Shown here piece by piece: positions 29,448 to 38,729 of a stretch of DNA of 64,000 nucleotides. How positions within the stretch are numbered: the first letter of the stretch is position 1; each line of letters starts with the position of its first letter. The notes beneath the pieces are model-generated. The model saw only the letters and a program-made list of their open reading frames with translations. It was not told where the DNA came from and made no database searches. A program made the translations under genes and the position numbers. The DNA comes from Methyloversatilis universalis (GTDB taxonomy: Bacteria; Pseudomonadota; Gammaproteobacteria; Methylococcales; Methylococcaceae), in NCBI GenBank assembly GCA_020723665.1, contig DYIL01000007.1, positions 48,546 through 112,545 on the forward strand, written 5' to 3'.

Positions 29448-29888
29448 TCACTCGGACTTGTCCAAGCGATGGGTCTGAACGGTATGGCCTCGATCCTTAT
29501 AAAAGCGATAGCGACGACGGCCCGCCTGTCTTATCGTGTCGTCCTGATCGACGATTTCGATCAAGCGCTCGAAGCGGTCGAGATCCGGTGGCGTTTCAGG
29601 ACTCAAATTGATCAGGACGTCCTTGGCTGGCTGCGGAGCCGCCCGGTGCCCGATAAGCACCGGGGCTTCGATTTGGACTGCCGAGATATCGAGCCGTTCG
29701 TGGGCGACGAAGCTGCCCTGCCGGAACGTCCAAAGCAGATCGTCGAGCACCCGTTCTTCTTCTTCCGAAGCGGTATATAGGAAAACCGTGAGGCCCTGCT
29801 TGGTCGCTTTTTCGGCGAGACGGCAGGCCAGCACGCGGCGGCTGTGGGCGTCTCCGGTGGACAGGACGTAGAAATCGATTCGGGTCAT
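29448..29888 (-). CDS. holC: DNA polymerase III chi subunit
   Basis: A 146-residue HolC protein, the clamp-loader subunit that contacts single-stranded DNA-binding protein. Diagnostic segments are [40 protein letters not shown] and the [20 protein letters not shown] block. The ATG overlaps the pepA stop as ATGA (29885-29888), so the pair is translationally coupled. Normal length. Confidence 0.95.
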   Translation of the reverse strand: MTRIDFYVLSTGDAHSRRVLACRLAEKATKQGLTVFLYTASEEEERVLDDLLWTFRQGSFVAHERLDISAVQIEAPVLIGHRAAPQPAKDVLINLSPETPPDLDRFERLIEIVDQDDTIRQAGRRRYRFYKDRGHTVQTHRLDKSE

Positions 29889-31372
29889 TGCGCCTGGTCG
29901 ATCAGATACTGCACGAGCAGCGGCACGGGGCGACCTGTCGCACCTTTGTCGTTGCCGGTTTTCCAAGCGGTTCCCGCGATGTCTACGTGAGCCCATGGAA
30001 AGTCTTTGGCGAAGCGGGACAAGAAACAGCCGGCCGTGATCGTGCCACCGTCGGGACCGCCGACATTTTGGAGATCGGCGAACTTGGACTTGAGCTGTTC
30101 TTGGTATTCTTCCCAGAGCGGTAGGCGCCATACCCGGTCCCAGGCTTTTTCGCCGGCTTCGGTCAGCGCTCGGGCCAGATCTTCATTGTTGCTCATCAAG
30201 CCGCTGGGATGACGGCCCAAAGCGACGATGCAGGCGCCGGTCAGGGTGGCGACGTCGATCACCGCGGCCGGTTCGTATTTCTTGGCATAAGTCAGTGTGT
30301 CGCACAGCAGCAGTCGGCCTTCGGCGTCGGTATTGATGATTTCGACGGTGAGGCCGGACATGCTCGTGACGATGTCGCCCGGCTTATTGGCTTTGCCGTC
30401 CGGGAGATTTTCGGAGGCCGGGATCAAGCCTACCACGTTGAGCGCCAGTTCGAGCTCGGCGACCGCCGCGAGGGTGCCGATCACGCTCGCGCCGCCGCAC
30501 ATATCGTATTTCATTTCGTCCATGTTGGCGGACGGTTTCAGCGAGATGCCGCCGGCGTCGAACGTAAGTCCCTTGCCGATCAGAACGAAAGGTTTGGCTT
30601 TCGACGAAGCGCCGAAATATTCCATGACGATGAGCTTGGCCGGCTGTTCGCTGCCTTTGGACACAGACAGAAAGGCGCCCATGCCCAATTCGTGGAGGTC
30701 GGATTCGTCGAGGATTCTAACCTTGATTTTCCGGCTTTTGCCGACCTGCTCGGCTTGTTCCGCGAGATATGTCGGGGTGCAGATATTACCCGGCAGATTG
30801 GCCAGTTCTTTCGCGATGTTCATGCCGCCGGCGATCGCAAGACCCTGTCTTATGCCTATATTCGCTTCCGCTACTTGATCTTCGCTGTCGAGCGGGAAAC
30901 GGAGTTTGGCGAGGCGTTGCGGCTTATCCTCCGGCTCTTTTTTCAAGCGCGTGAACTTGTACAGGCTCGCTTCCAGAACTTCCACCGCTTGCCGGATCTT
31001 CCAAGCCAAGTCATATCCCTCGACCTCCGCCTCGTGGAGACAGCTCACGGCAAGCTTCGAGCCCGAGTCTTTCAGCGATTTCGCCGCTGCAGCCAGGGCC
31101 TTGCGATAGGCCGCGGGACCCAATTCACCCTTCTTGCCGAGACCCACCAGCAGAATTCGTTCGATCTCGCTTTCCGGGATGTGGTTGATCAATAGAAGGT
31201 CGCCGGCTTTTCCTTCGATGTCGTCTCGTTTGAGGAGCTTGGAGATTAAGCCGCCTAGGCGTTCATCGAACGCGCCGCCGGACGCGGTCAGTTTCCGTTT
31301 TTGGTATACGCCCAGAACGGCACAGTCGGCGCTGAGCTTGATGAGCGATTCACATTTTGCCGAATAGTCCAT
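29885..31372 (-). CDS. pepA: Leucyl aminopeptidase (M17)
   Basis: A 495-residue M17 zinc/manganese aminopeptidase. The metal- and substrate-binding signatures are intact: [33 protein letters not shown], and [14 protein letters not shown] with the active-site arginine. The N-terminal non-catalytic domain precedes it. In E. coli the same protein is also a DNA-binding regulator (XerA/CarP). It is divergent from lptF, with about 90 bp between the starts that should hold both promoters. Confidence 0.96.
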   Translation of the reverse strand: MDYSAKCESLIKLSADCAVLGVYQKRKLTASGGAFDERLGGLISKLLKRDDIEGKAGDLLLINHIPESEIERILLVGLGKKGELGPAAYRKALAAAAKSLKDSGSKLAVSCLHEAEVEGYDLAWKIRQAVEVLEASLYKFTRLKKEPEDKPQRLAKLRFPLDSEDQVAEANIGIRQGLAIAGGMNIAKELANLPGNICTPTYLAEQAEQVGKSRKIKVRILDESDLHELGMGAFLSVSKGSEQPAKLIVMEYFGASSKAKPFVLIGKGLTFDAGGISLKPSANMDEMKYDMCGGASVIGTLAAVAELELALNVVGLIPASENLPDGKANKPGDIVTSMSGLTVEIINTDAEGRLLLCDTLTYAKKYEPAAVIDVATLTGACIVALGRHPSGLMSNNEDLARALTEAGEKAWDRVWRLPLWEEYQEQLKSKFADLQNVGGPDGGTITAGCFLSRFAKDFPWAHVDIAGTAWKTGNDKGATGRPVPLLVQYLIDQAQ

Positions 31373-31460
31373 GGTAATATTTGCGGATTCTGTTTTAAGG
31401 GATGGATTGTCGTATTGATTGCAATCTTCAAGGGAGGGCCCCGAATCTTTAAAGCTTATT

Positions 31461-32603
31461 ATGAAACCCCACCCTTTTAAACCGCTTCAATGGAGCCGCC
31501 CTCCGATCATATCGGTGCTCGACCGGATGGTGGCGGAGGAACTCGGCAAGACCTTGGGGGCCGTTCTCGGTGTTTTGGTCACGATCATCGTCAGCCGCAA
31601 GTTTCTGAGCATTCTCGCCAAAGCCATCGAAGGCGAATTGTCCGGCGAAACCATATTTCAACTGCTGGGGCTCAAAATCCTGTCGGCAACCGCCCAGTTG
31701 CTTCCGGCCTCATTGTTCATGGCGACCTTGACCGTGTTGGGGCGCATGTATCGGGATCAGGAGATGTCGGTGCTGGCATCGAGCGGGGTGGGGTTGAGCC
31801 GCATTTATCGGGCGATGAGCTGGATGGTATTGCCGGTGACACTCATTGCCGCGGTATTGGCGCTACAGGTCATGCCGTGGTCCGAGCGACAGGCTCAGGC
31901 GCTCATGAAGAAGGACGAGAAAAGCGCCGACATACGCGGCATCAAGCCGGGACGTTTCAACGAATTCAGCCAGGGCGACGTCGTGTTGTACGCGGAGGAG
32001 CTGAACGAAGACAACTCCATGCGCAAGATCTTCGTGCAAAGCCGGCAGAGGGACAAAACCGGTGTGGTCATCGCCGAGAGCGGCCGTTTGAAAAGAAACG
32101 AGCTGAGCGAATATTTCGTGGTGTTGGAGCATGGGCGCCGTTATCAGGGCGTGCCCGGACGTGCGGATTTCATTATCAGCGAGTTCGATGAATATGCCGT
32201 ACGCATCGATGGTCCGGAGGGCGAGACGGCGTCGCTCAAGCGCGAAGCGTCGGATAGCCTGCTTCTGTGGCATTCGCATACGCCCCGGGAACTGGCCGAG
32301 TTGCAAAAGCGCTTGGCGGTGCCTTTAGGCGTGCTATTTCTCAGTCTCCTAGCCGTTCCGCTTTCGAAGATCGCGCCGCGTAGCGGCGTTTACGGCAACG
32401 TGTTCACCGCCTTTCTGATCTACGTCGTTTACGAGAATGCCCAGAAGATCACCCAGGGGCTTCTGATGACCGAGAAAATTCCGCTTTGGCTGAGCTTCAC
32501 CGGAGTCTATGTCTTTCTGCTCATCATCACCCTAGCCTTGTTCGTTCGAAATCTCAGTCTTAATTGGATCATTCAGGTGGCCAAGGAAAAGGTGGGGTTA
32601 TGA
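31461..32603 (+). CDS. lptF: LPS export permease LptF
   Basis: A roughly 380-residue inner-membrane subunit of the LptB2FG lipopolysaccharide extractor. It shows the YjgP/YjgQ layout: three N-terminal membrane segments ([58 protein letters not shown]), a periplasmic beta-jellyroll, then three C-terminal ones. The start is uncertain. ATG 31461 gives a good N-terminus but has no clear ribosome site; an in-frame TTG at 31419 is the other option. It overlaps lptG as ATGA. Confidence 0.92.
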   Translation: MKPHPFKPLQWSRPPIISVLDRMVAEELGKTLGAVLGVLVTIIVSRKFLSILAKAIEGELSGETIFQLLGLKILSATAQLLPASLFMATLTVLGRMYRDQEMSVLASSGVGLSRIYRAMSWMVLPVTLIAAVLALQVMPWSERQAQALMKKDEKSADIRGIKPGRFNEFSQGDVVLYAEELNEDNSMRKIFVQSRQRDKTGVVIAESGRLKRNELSEYFVVLEHGRRYQGVPGRADFIISEFDEYAVRIDGPEGETASLKREASDSLLLWHSHTPRELAELQKRLAVPLGVLFLSLLAVPLSKIAPRSGVYGNVFTAFLIYVVYENAQKITQGLLMTEKIPLWLSFTGVYVFLLIITLALFVRNLSLNWIIQVAKEKVGL

Positions 32604-33670
32604 GAACGCTAGGACGATATATTGCGGGCGAAGTGGTCAAGGGCTCGTTGATCGCCGTACTCATCCTCTTGGCGCTGCTCAATTTTTTTACGTTTGCGGA
32701 TGAGTTGGGCGATCTGGGGCGGGGAAATTACGGCTTGGCGAGCATCGTTCAGTATCTGATCCTGACTTCGCCGCGCAATTTTTACGAGTTGATGCCTTCC
32801 GCGGCCGTGGTCGGAAGCCTCGTTACTCTAGGCGCCTTGGCCAACAATCGGGAATTGGTGGCCATGCAAGCCGCGGGAGCCTCGCGGCTTCGTATCATCG
32901 CGTCGGTACTGGCGGGCGGCATGATGCTGGTTTTCATTTCTCTGGGCGTCGGCGAATACATAGCCCCTATAGCGGAGCGCGCGGCACACACCCTGAAGGC
33001 CACGGCGTTGCAAAAGCAGATCGCATCGAGGACCAAGTACGGGTTTTGGGTCCGGGATGGCAACGTATTCATCAATATCCGGCAGATCGAGCGGCCGGAA
33101 AATCTGGGCGATATCAATATCTTCAAGCTGACCGGGGCGCAGAAACTCCATTCGGTCACGCACGCCGACAAAGCCGTTTACGATGGAAAACAGTGGCGAT
33201 TGGACAATATTCTCGAAAGCCAGTTCCAGGCGAATGGCATCGTCACCGAGCAAAAAGCGTATGCCGACTGGTCCTCGGTGCTCGCGCCGAATCTGCTGAA
33301 TGCGTTCGTGATCAGCCCGGAAAACCTGTCGGCTTACGAACTCGTGCGGTACCTCGAATATCTGAAAGAGAACGGACAGCATTCGGCGTCCGTCGAACTG
33401 GCATTTTGGGGGAGAATCGTGAATCCGGCCGTGACCCTGGTCATGTTGCTCGTCGCCGTCCCGTTCGTGCTTCCGGTTCGGCGAGAGGTCGGCATGGGCC
33501 AGCGCATCGTAGTAGGCGTCATCATCGGTTTGGGTTTTTATTTGTTCGACCGAACTTTCGGCCATTTGGGGCTGATTTACGAGATGAATCCGATATTCGC
33601 AGCATTCTTCCCCACACTGCTGGCGCTTACCGGCGCTTTGGTCGCGATTTTCCGGCTTCGTCTGACTTAG
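32600..33670 (+). CDS. lptG: LPS export permease LptG
   Basis: A 356-residue partner of LptF. The start [20 protein letters not shown] is canonical for LptG and the ATG overlaps the lptF stop; GGTGGGG precedes it. Three N-terminal and three C-terminal membrane helices flank a periplasmic jellyroll, with the conserved ELMPSAAVVGSLVTLGALAN region. The last 44 bp overlap the convergent Nudix gene on the other strand. Confidence 0.95.
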   Translation: MRTLGRYIAGEVVKGSLIAVLILLALLNFFTFADELGDLGRGNYGLASIVQYLILTSPRNFYELMPSAAVVGSLVTLGALANNRELVAMQAAGASRLRIIASVLAGGMMLVFISLGVGEYIAPIAERAAHTLKATALQKQIASRTKYGFWVRDGNVFINIRQIERPENLGDINIFKLTGAQKLHSVTHADKAVYDGKQWRLDNILESQFQANGIVTEQKAYADWSSVLAPNLLNAFVISPENLSAYELVRYLEYLKENGQHSASVELAFWGRIVNPAVTLVMLLVAVPFVLPVRREVGMGQRIVVGVIIGLGFYLFDRTFGHLGLIYEMNPIFAAFFPTLLALTGALVAIFRLRLT

Positions 33671-34163
33671 GGCCGGAATGAAGACCGGGCAAAAAATCGC
33701 GCCCGTTGCCGTCGGCATCGATCAAGCCCACAGAGAGGCCGCTGCGCAAGCTTTCGCAGGCAATTCGAATGACCCGTTCCAAACCTTCGACGAGCGGGTA
33801 GTGCTCCAAGTCGTCGAGTGCCACCCAGCACGCGTCCGAAACATCGGTGGCCGGTCTCGGAGTGAGGTGCTCCGAATTTTTCAAGGTTGCGACAAAATCG
33901 ACGATGACATAATGAAAATCGCCGATCATCCGCTCGGCCAAGGCAACGACCGGGCCCGGTTCGATCTCGATTCCTGTTTCTTCCAACATCTCGCGCCGGC
34001 AGCATTGAATGAGCGTCTCGCCGGGCTCCAGTTTCCCCCCCGGAATCGACCACAGTCCCAGGGCCGGTTGTTTTCCACGGCGGATCAGGAGAACGCGCTC
34101 GGACGCATCGAAAACGACCGTCCCTACGCCGACAGTCGACTGCGGTGGTTTATCCATAGTCAT
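33627..34163 (-). CDS. Nudix hydrolase
   Basis: A 178-residue Nudix protein. The Nudix box is complete: GKLEPGE, seven residues, then REMLEETG, matching GX5EX7REUXEEXGU. The flanking TVGVGTVVFDASERVLLIRR and LGLWSIPGG resemble ADP-ribose pyrophosphatase/MutT-like members, but substrate cannot be assigned. The C-terminal tail is basic. Its 3' end overlaps that of lptG by 44 bp in a tail-to-tail arrangement. Two nearby ATG codons (34163, 34157) are possible starts; neither has a strong ribosome site. Confidence 0.85.
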   Translation of the reverse strand: MTMDKPPQSTVGVGTVVFDASERVLLIRRGKQPALGLWSIPGGKLEPGETLIQCCRREMLEETGIEIEPGPVVALAERMIGDFHYVIVDFVATLKNSEHLTPRPATDVSDACWVALDDLEHYPLVEGLERVIRIACESLRSGLSVGLIDADGNGRDFLPGLHSGPKSDEAGKSRPKRR

Positions 34164-34293
34164 AAAGGTGTTGGGCTGTCGGGGCGTTCCGAAGAGCGGA
34201 AGTCGCGGTCGCCGGCGTCGGCTGCTCGCCTGGCAGAAGCTGGGCGGATCGCGTAGGCGGGCTCATCCGGTTCTTTCGGCAGAGGAAAAGTTT

Positions 34294-35040
34294 ATGGGCG
34301 CTCTCGTCATCGAGGTTCGTCGCCTCAGCAAGCGTTTCGGTTCCGTCGTGGCGGTGGACGGAATTTCGTTCGCGGTACCGGAAGGCAGCACGTGTGCTTT
34401 ACTCGGTGGGAACGGAGCAGGGAAGACGACCACGTTGGCCATGTTATTGGGGCTCTTGCTGCCGTCCTCGGGAAGCATTCGGATCATGGGTGTGGATATG
34501 GTCCGAAATCGGTACCCCGCGCTGTCGCGCATGAATTTTACCTCTCCTTATGTCGATTTGCCCCACCGACTCACGGTCAAGCAGAATCTCGACGTATATG
34601 CTCGTCTCTACGGCGTTCGGCATAGAAGCGCGCGCTTACGCACGCTTGCAGAGCGTTTCGATCTCGAAACGCTGATGGATCGCGCTTATGGGGCCCTCTC
34701 AGCGGGGCAACGGACCCGCGTCGCATTGGCCAAAGCGCTGTTGAACGAGCCCGAAGTGCTCCTGATGGACGAGCCAACCGCTTCCCTGGATCCGGCCTCG
34801 GCCGACACGGTCCGGACGCTGCTGAAAACCTATCAGGAGCAATCCGGTGCCACGGTACTTCTCGCTTCGCACAATATGCAGGAGGTGGAGCGCTTATGCG
34901 ACAAGGTTCTGATGCTCAAGCAAGGCCGTATCGTCGATCAGGGCACGCCCGCGATGCTGGTGCAGAAATATGGCAGAGACAGCCTGGAGCAGGTTTTCAT
35001 CGACATCGCGCGCGACCAAGATTTCCGGCCGGCTTATTGA
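34294..35040 (+). CDS. ABC-2 type transporter, ATP-binding subunit
   Basis: A 248-residue ABC ATPase of the NodI/DrrA/CcmA group. Walker A is GGNGAGKTT, the signature is LSAGQRTRVALAKAL, Walker B is VLLMDEPTASLDP, and the H-loop is LASHNMQEVE. AGAGGAAAAG precedes the ATG at 34294 with good spacing, so the longer upstream open frame is discarded. It is followed after 76 bp by its permease. Substrate unknown; polysaccharide, lipid or drug export are all usual for this group. Confidence 0.9.
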   Translation: MGALVIEVRRLSKRFGSVVAVDGISFAVPEGSTCALLGGNGAGKTTTLAMLLGLLLPSSGSIRIMGVDMVRNRYPALSRMNFTSPYVDLPHRLTVKQNLDVYARLYGVRHRSARLRTLAERFDLETLMDRAYGALSAGQRTRVALAKALLNEPEVLLMDEPTASLDPASADTVRTLLKTYQEQSGATVLLASHNMQEVERLCDKVLMLKQGRIVDQGTPAMLVQKYGRDSLEQVFIDIARDQDFRPAY

Positions 35041-35116
35041 TCCCCAGCCGGGATGTCCTAGGGGCGGTCCGAGGTGCCAGGAGGGAATTCGCGGGCCCGA
35101 CTAGTAGAGCAACGGG

Positions 35117-35914
35117 ATGGTTATGAGCTTGCAGCGTATTTTCGCACTGGTCATGCGCTATCTGTATTTGATGCGCAGTTCCTGGCCACGCCTTATCGAA
35201 CTGATCTATTGGCCTACGATGCAGATGATTCTGTGGGGGTTCATCAATCAATTCTTCGTCGGCCACAGCGAGTGGGTGGCCCAGGCGGCAGGATTATTGA
35301 TCGGCGCGGTTCTGCTCTGGGACGTGCTGTTTCGCGCTCAACTGGGCGTTTCGGTGGTTTTTTTCGAGGAGATGTACTCGAGAAATCTCGGGCATTTGTT
35401 CGTCAGTCCATTGCGTCCCTATGAATTGGCTCTGGCCTTGCTGACGGTGAGTTTCCTCAGGACCTCGATCGGTGTTGGGGCGGCCGCGGGTCTGGCGATC
35501 GTTCTATATCGTTATTCGATTTTCGACATGGGGCTTCCGCTGGTGGCCTTCTTTGCGAATCTGCTCGTGATGGGATGGGCTATCGGATTGATGGTGGTCG
35601 CACTGGTTCTGCGTTACGGGCTGGGAGCCGAAAGTCTGGCATGGGCGGTGATTTTTGCAGTTGCACCGGTTAGTGGTATTTATTATCCGATCTCGGTGCT
35701 ACCCGACTGGTTGCAGAACATCGCTTTGCTGCTGCCTTCGAGCCATGTGTTCGAAGGGATGCGCGCCGTAGTGCGCGAGCATGTGTTCTCGTTCGATTCG
35801 TTCTGGATGGCCGTTCTGTTGAACGGGGTTTACCTTTCGATCGGCATTGCCCTTTATCTTTTCGCTTTTCATATCGCTCGCAAACGGGGCTTGTTGCTAC
35901 AAATGGGAGAATGA
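35117..35914 (+). CDS. ABC-2 type transporter, permease subunit
   Basis: A 265-residue membrane protein with six hydrophobic segments in the ABC-2 layout. YLMRSSWPRLIELIYWPTMQ is the typical N-terminal elbow region, and FAVAPVSGIYYPISVLPDWL is the conserved C-terminal block. It pairs with the ATPase immediately upstream. ATG 35117 and 35123 are both plausible starts. The function of the pair is unknown. Confidence 0.88.
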   Translation: MVMSLQRIFALVMRYLYLMRSSWPRLIELIYWPTMQMILWGFINQFFVGHSEWVAQAAGLLIGAVLLWDVLFRAQLGVSVVFFEEMYSRNLGHLFVSPLRPYELALALLTVSFLRTSIGVGAAAGLAIVLYRYSIFDMGLPLVAFFANLLVMGWAIGLMVVALVLRYGLGAESLAWAVIFAVAPVSGIYYPISVLPDWLQNIALLLPSSHVFEGMRAVVREHVFSFDSFWMAVLLNGVYLSIGIALYLFAFHIARKRGLLLQMGE

Positions 35915-35918
35915 GTTC

Positions 35919-36001
35919 GGACTTACGTGCGGCGATTCTAGAGAGTTTATGGACGCCTCCACCTTAGCCGCACGGATTGAGCCCCATCCCAGCGTAAGTC
36001 C
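35919..36001 (+). other. Nested inverted repeats downstream of the ABC permease
   Basis: GGACTTACG at 35919-35927 pairs with CGTAAGTCC at 35993-36001. Inside it, CGTGCGGC at 35926-35933 pairs with GCCGCACG at 35967-35974. The two helices share the CG at 35926-35927, so they compete. There is no T-tract, so this is not a standard terminator. It could be an mRNA structure between the permease gene and the phosphatase gene; function unknown. Confidence 0.35.
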
Positions 36002-36075
36002 CATGAGTCATCCGTAATCATAATCCGACCACCTTAGTCTACCGAAGCCCCACTGTTTCGGAACGACCGTGAAGA

Positions 36076-36564
36076 ATGAACAAAGTCAACGTCTTGTTTT
36101 GCTGCATGGCCAATATATGCCGGTCTCCGATGGCCGAAGGCGCTCTGAGAGAACTGGTGACAAAGGCCGGCTACACGAACCAGATATACATAGACTCGGC
36201 CGGAACGCATGCCCATGTTCTAGGGCGTCCGCCTGACCCGCGCGCTCAGCGAGTCATGTTGGAGATGGGCGTCGATATCGGCGGCTTGCGTTCTAGGAGG
36301 ATTTCACGCTCGGATTTTCAGCGATTCGATCACATCTTGGCGATGGATGCCCAAAATTACGACACGTTGCGTTTTATTTGTCCGAGAGGGCATGTACGCA
36401 AAATTCGGTATCTTCTCGATTTCGCGCCCCATCTCAAAATGCGCGATGTTCCGGACCCGTATCACGGCGAAGAAGCCGTATTTCGCGAAACACGGGAAAT
36501 GATCGTGCAGGCAGTGGAGGGAGTGTTCGCCTATCTACTGGACATGCCGATCAAAGAGAAATGA
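36076..36564 (+). CDS. Low-molecular-weight protein-tyrosine phosphatase
   Basis: A 162-residue LMW-PTP. The catalytic P-loop is C10-M-A-N-I-C15-R16-S (CX5R), with Ala in place of the usual Gly before NICRS; the general-acid loop is VPDPYHGEEAVF. The conserved second cysteine (C15) is present. LMW-PTPs of the Wzb type dephosphorylate polysaccharide tyrosine kinases, but this gene is 20 kb from the eps locus and the local EpsG lacks a tyrosine tail, so the substrate is unknown. Confidence 0.9.
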   Translation: MNKVNVLFCCMANICRSPMAEGALRELVTKAGYTNQIYIDSAGTHAHVLGRPPDPRAQRVMLEMGVDIGGLRSRRISRSDFQRFDHILAMDAQNYDTLRFICPRGHVRKIRYLLDFAPHLKMRDVPDPYHGEEAVFRETREMIVQAVEGVFAYLLDMPIKEK

Positions 36565-36627
36565 CGCAAGCAGAAACCCTGCTGACGGCGCCCCATCGAG
36601 CGACCTGAAAAAGTCAAGGCTGTAATC

Positions 36628-36656
36628 TTGAACATCATTATTAACGCTCATAGAAT
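36628..36656 (+). promoter_or_regulatory. Candidate sigma-70 promoter
   Basis: TTGAAC at 36628-36633 and TAGAAT at 36651-36656 are separated by exactly 17 bp, a good -35/-10 pair (4/6 and 5/6 matches). It would give a leader of about 130 nt before the small membrane protein at 36792. Prediction from sequence only. Confidence 0.35.
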
Positions 36657-36791
36657 AGTGTCCCGTTGCGTGGAAAGTGGCTATAGGGCAGGTTTCCACC
36701 AGCGGGCGTAACTCAGTTACGTCTTCACGGACGCTCTTAATGTCAGAGAGCGTTGTGTCACAAACCAAAAAGTTTTGTTGAGGTAATAACG

Positions 36792-36956
36792 ATGGAACAA
36801 GAAAAAGACAACTTTTGGCTCTACATCGGCGGTATCATCGTGGCGGCTGTTGTTGGTGTATTCCTCCTGAAAGGCAGAGAAATGGAGAGCGTACCCTACA
36901 AGGCTTATGAGGAAACGAAAGCTGAAGTGGAGCAGCAAATTAACAAGAACAAATAA
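36792..36956 (+). CDS. Small single-pass membrane protein
   Basis: A 54-residue protein not recognised as a known family. It has a short acidic N-terminus (MEQEKDNFW), one clear membrane helix (LYIGGIIVAAVVGVFLL, about residues 10-26), then a polar lysine/glutamate-rich helix ending in KNK. TTGAGG lies about ten bases before the ATG, and a good promoter match sits upstream, so expression is likely. An upstream in-frame ATG (36753) would extend it by 13 residues of unlikely sequence. Orientation and partners are unknown. Confidence 0.65.
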   Translation: MEQEKDNFWLYIGGIIVAAVVGVFLLKGREMESVPYKAYEETKAEVEQQINKNK

Positions 36957-37045
36957 GCGATCTTGCCGAAGCGGGAGCCAATATCCGTAAGGCAAGTGCT
37001 ACACCGGAGGAGAAAATAACGGCTCGGAGGAGCATCTGATCACTA

Positions 37046-37118
37046 AGCTTTGTTGCATAAAGAGGCTGAGCGAGCGGCCTTCATGGTTTGATTCCCACCG
37101 AATTTATGCAACAAAGCT
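37046..37118. repeat. MITE-like element with IS5/IS903-type ends
   Basis: A 73-bp element bounded by a perfect 16-bp inverted repeat: AGCTTTGTTGCATAAA at 37046-37061 and its complement at 37103-37118. The end sequence closely resembles the GGCTTTGTTG-type termini of IS5-family (IS903 group) elements. No transposase fits inside, so it is either a miniature derivative or an internal-deletion scar. No clear target-site duplication is visible. The 270-bp gap between the small membrane protein and malQ holds nothing else that I can see. Confidence 0.6.
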
Positions 37119-37226
37119 CCTTTAGGCAAATTTCAAGTTCGTTTTAACACATCGTCGAAACGTTGGCGGGCGCGCCAATGTACTTCTGTTTTTGAATTAC
37201 AAACCGGTTCGCGCGGACTGCACACT

Positions 37227-38729
37227 TTAGACATGCCGCCCGTGATCGCGAACCCATGCGGCCAGGTTTTTGGCCTTACCCCCGTTAAGCTGTTCCCAGG
37301 AAAAACGCCATTGCCAATTGCCGGAGAGGGTACCGGGGGTATTCATCCGGTGCCCGTGACCCAATCCCAGCACATCCTGCATCGGAATGACCGCTAATCT
37401 CGCCACGGAAGCCAAAGCACATCGGACAAGGCTCTCGGGCATCCGGATCGTTTCGTATCCGCAATGATTGCGAAGGTAATCGCAAACGCGATCACGCTGT
37501 GAATCGGATAGGTTCTCGTACCAGGACAAGGTCGTGTCGTTGTCGTGAGTCCCAGTATAGACCACGTTGTTCTCGGTGTGGTTGTGAGGCAAATAGGGGT
37601 TGTCGTCGCCTCCGTCAAAGGCGAACTGCAAGATCAGCATACCGGGAATATCGAACCGGTTTCGCAATGCTTCCACCTCGGGTGTGATGATGCCGAGGTT
37701 CTCGGCGACCAAGGGTAGCCCTGAGCCGTTAAGCGTGGCGAATACCGTTTCCAACAGGGCATCGCCCGGCGCTTTGACCCAGCGGCCGTGTATCGCCGTT
37801 TCGGATTCGGCAGGTATTTCCCAGTAGGCTTCAAGTCCTCGGAAGTGGTCTATACGTAGCCAGTCGTAAAGCGCCAACTGGCTTCGGAAACGGGCCAGCC
37901 ACCAGCGGAAGCCGGTCGCTTTCAGGTACTCCCAGTTGTAGTGGGGATTGCCCCAGCGCTGACCGGTAGCCGAGAAGTAGTCGGGCGGTACTCCGGCCAC
38001 GACCCGGGCATAACCGGCATCCGTCAAATCGAAACATTCTCGACAGGCCCATACGTCGGCACTGTCTCCGGCGACGAATATCGGCATGTCGCCGAACAGC
38101 ATGACGCCTCTCTGCCTGGCATATTGCCTTAGCTCCGTCCATTGTTCGAAAAAAACGAACTGCTCAAACTTCACCTGCGCGATGCGATCCGCGAGACGTA
38201 GCTGGGCGGCTTGCAGTGCGGCAGGTTGTCGATCCCGAAGAGGAACGGGCCATTCCTGCCATGCTTTGCCGCCGAGTTCCTCTCGTAGCGTAATAAACAA
38301 GGCGTAATCCGACAGCCACCAATCGTGCCGCTTTACGAACTCGTCATGGCTCTCGCGGTATTCGCTCTTCGAGTCTTTTTGAAAAGCGTCGAAGGCTTGA
38401 GTGATGCAATGGATTCGAAAATGAGCGATCGAGGTTTCGTCGGGCACATCCGGCAACGCCGGTAGCCACCTGCGGTCCGACAGCCATTTGAGGTTTATCA
38501 GCGCCGGATTGCCGGCATGAGCCGAGAGACACTGATACGGCGAGCCGTCGGGATGGGTAGGGTTGATCGGCAGCGTTTGCCAGACGCTGATGCCGCAGTC
38601 GGCCAAAAAATCGACGAATCGGTAGGCGTCTTGCCCTAAATCGCCGTTTCCGAGTCCACCGGGTAGAGACGTAATGTGCAAAAGAACGCCGGCGCGACGC
38701 CGGTCCAATATGCTGTGTGCGTGCGTCAA
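37227..38729 (-). CDS. malQ: 4-alpha-glucanotransferase (amylomaltase, GH77)
   Basis: A 500-residue GH77 enzyme that disproportionates maltodextrins. Seen: GVLLHITSLPGGLGNGDLG at the N-terminus, RIDHFRGLEAYWEIP with the nucleophile aspartate, LVAENLGIITPEV with the acid/base glutamate, and TGTHDNDTTLSW with the stabilising aspartate. The start is TTG 38729 behind AAGGTGGGG. It is adjacent to glgC, glgB and glgA, so it probably serves glycogen turnover. Confidence 0.95.
   Translation of the reverse strand: MTHAHSILDRRRAGVLLHITSLPGGLGNGDLGQDAYRFVDFLADCGISVWQTLPINPTHPDGSPYQCLSAHAGNPALINLKWLSDRRWLPALPDVPDETSIAHFRIHCITQAFDAFQKDSKSEYRESHDEFVKRHDWWLSDYALFITLREELGGKAWQEWPVPLRDRQPAALQAAQLRLADRIAQVKFEQFVFFEQWTELRQYARQRGVMLFGDMPIFVAGDSADVWACRECFDLTDAGYARVVAGVPPDYFSATGQRWGNPHYNWEYLKATGFRWWLARFRSQLALYDWLRIDHFRGLEAYWEIPAESETAIHGRWVKAPGDALLETVFATLNGSGLPLVAENLGIITPEVEALRNRFDIPGMLILQFAFDGGDDNPYLPHNHTENNVVYTGTHDNDTTLSWYENLSDSQRDRVCDYLRNHCGYETIRMPESLVRCALASVARLAVIPMQDVLGLGHGHRMNTPGTLSGNWQWRFSWEQLNGGKAKNLAAWVRDHGRHV

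Noticed and set aside
33627..33670. The 44-bp overlap of lptG and the Nudix gene, the same length as the AlkB/P450 overlap.
   Set aside because: The two overlaps share no sequence feature that I can see; equal length looks coincidental.
37086..37102. GGTTTGATTCCCACC resembles a tRNA T-arm.
   Set aside because: The stem does not pair properly and no anticodon or acceptor arm can be built around it; it lies inside the palindromic element.
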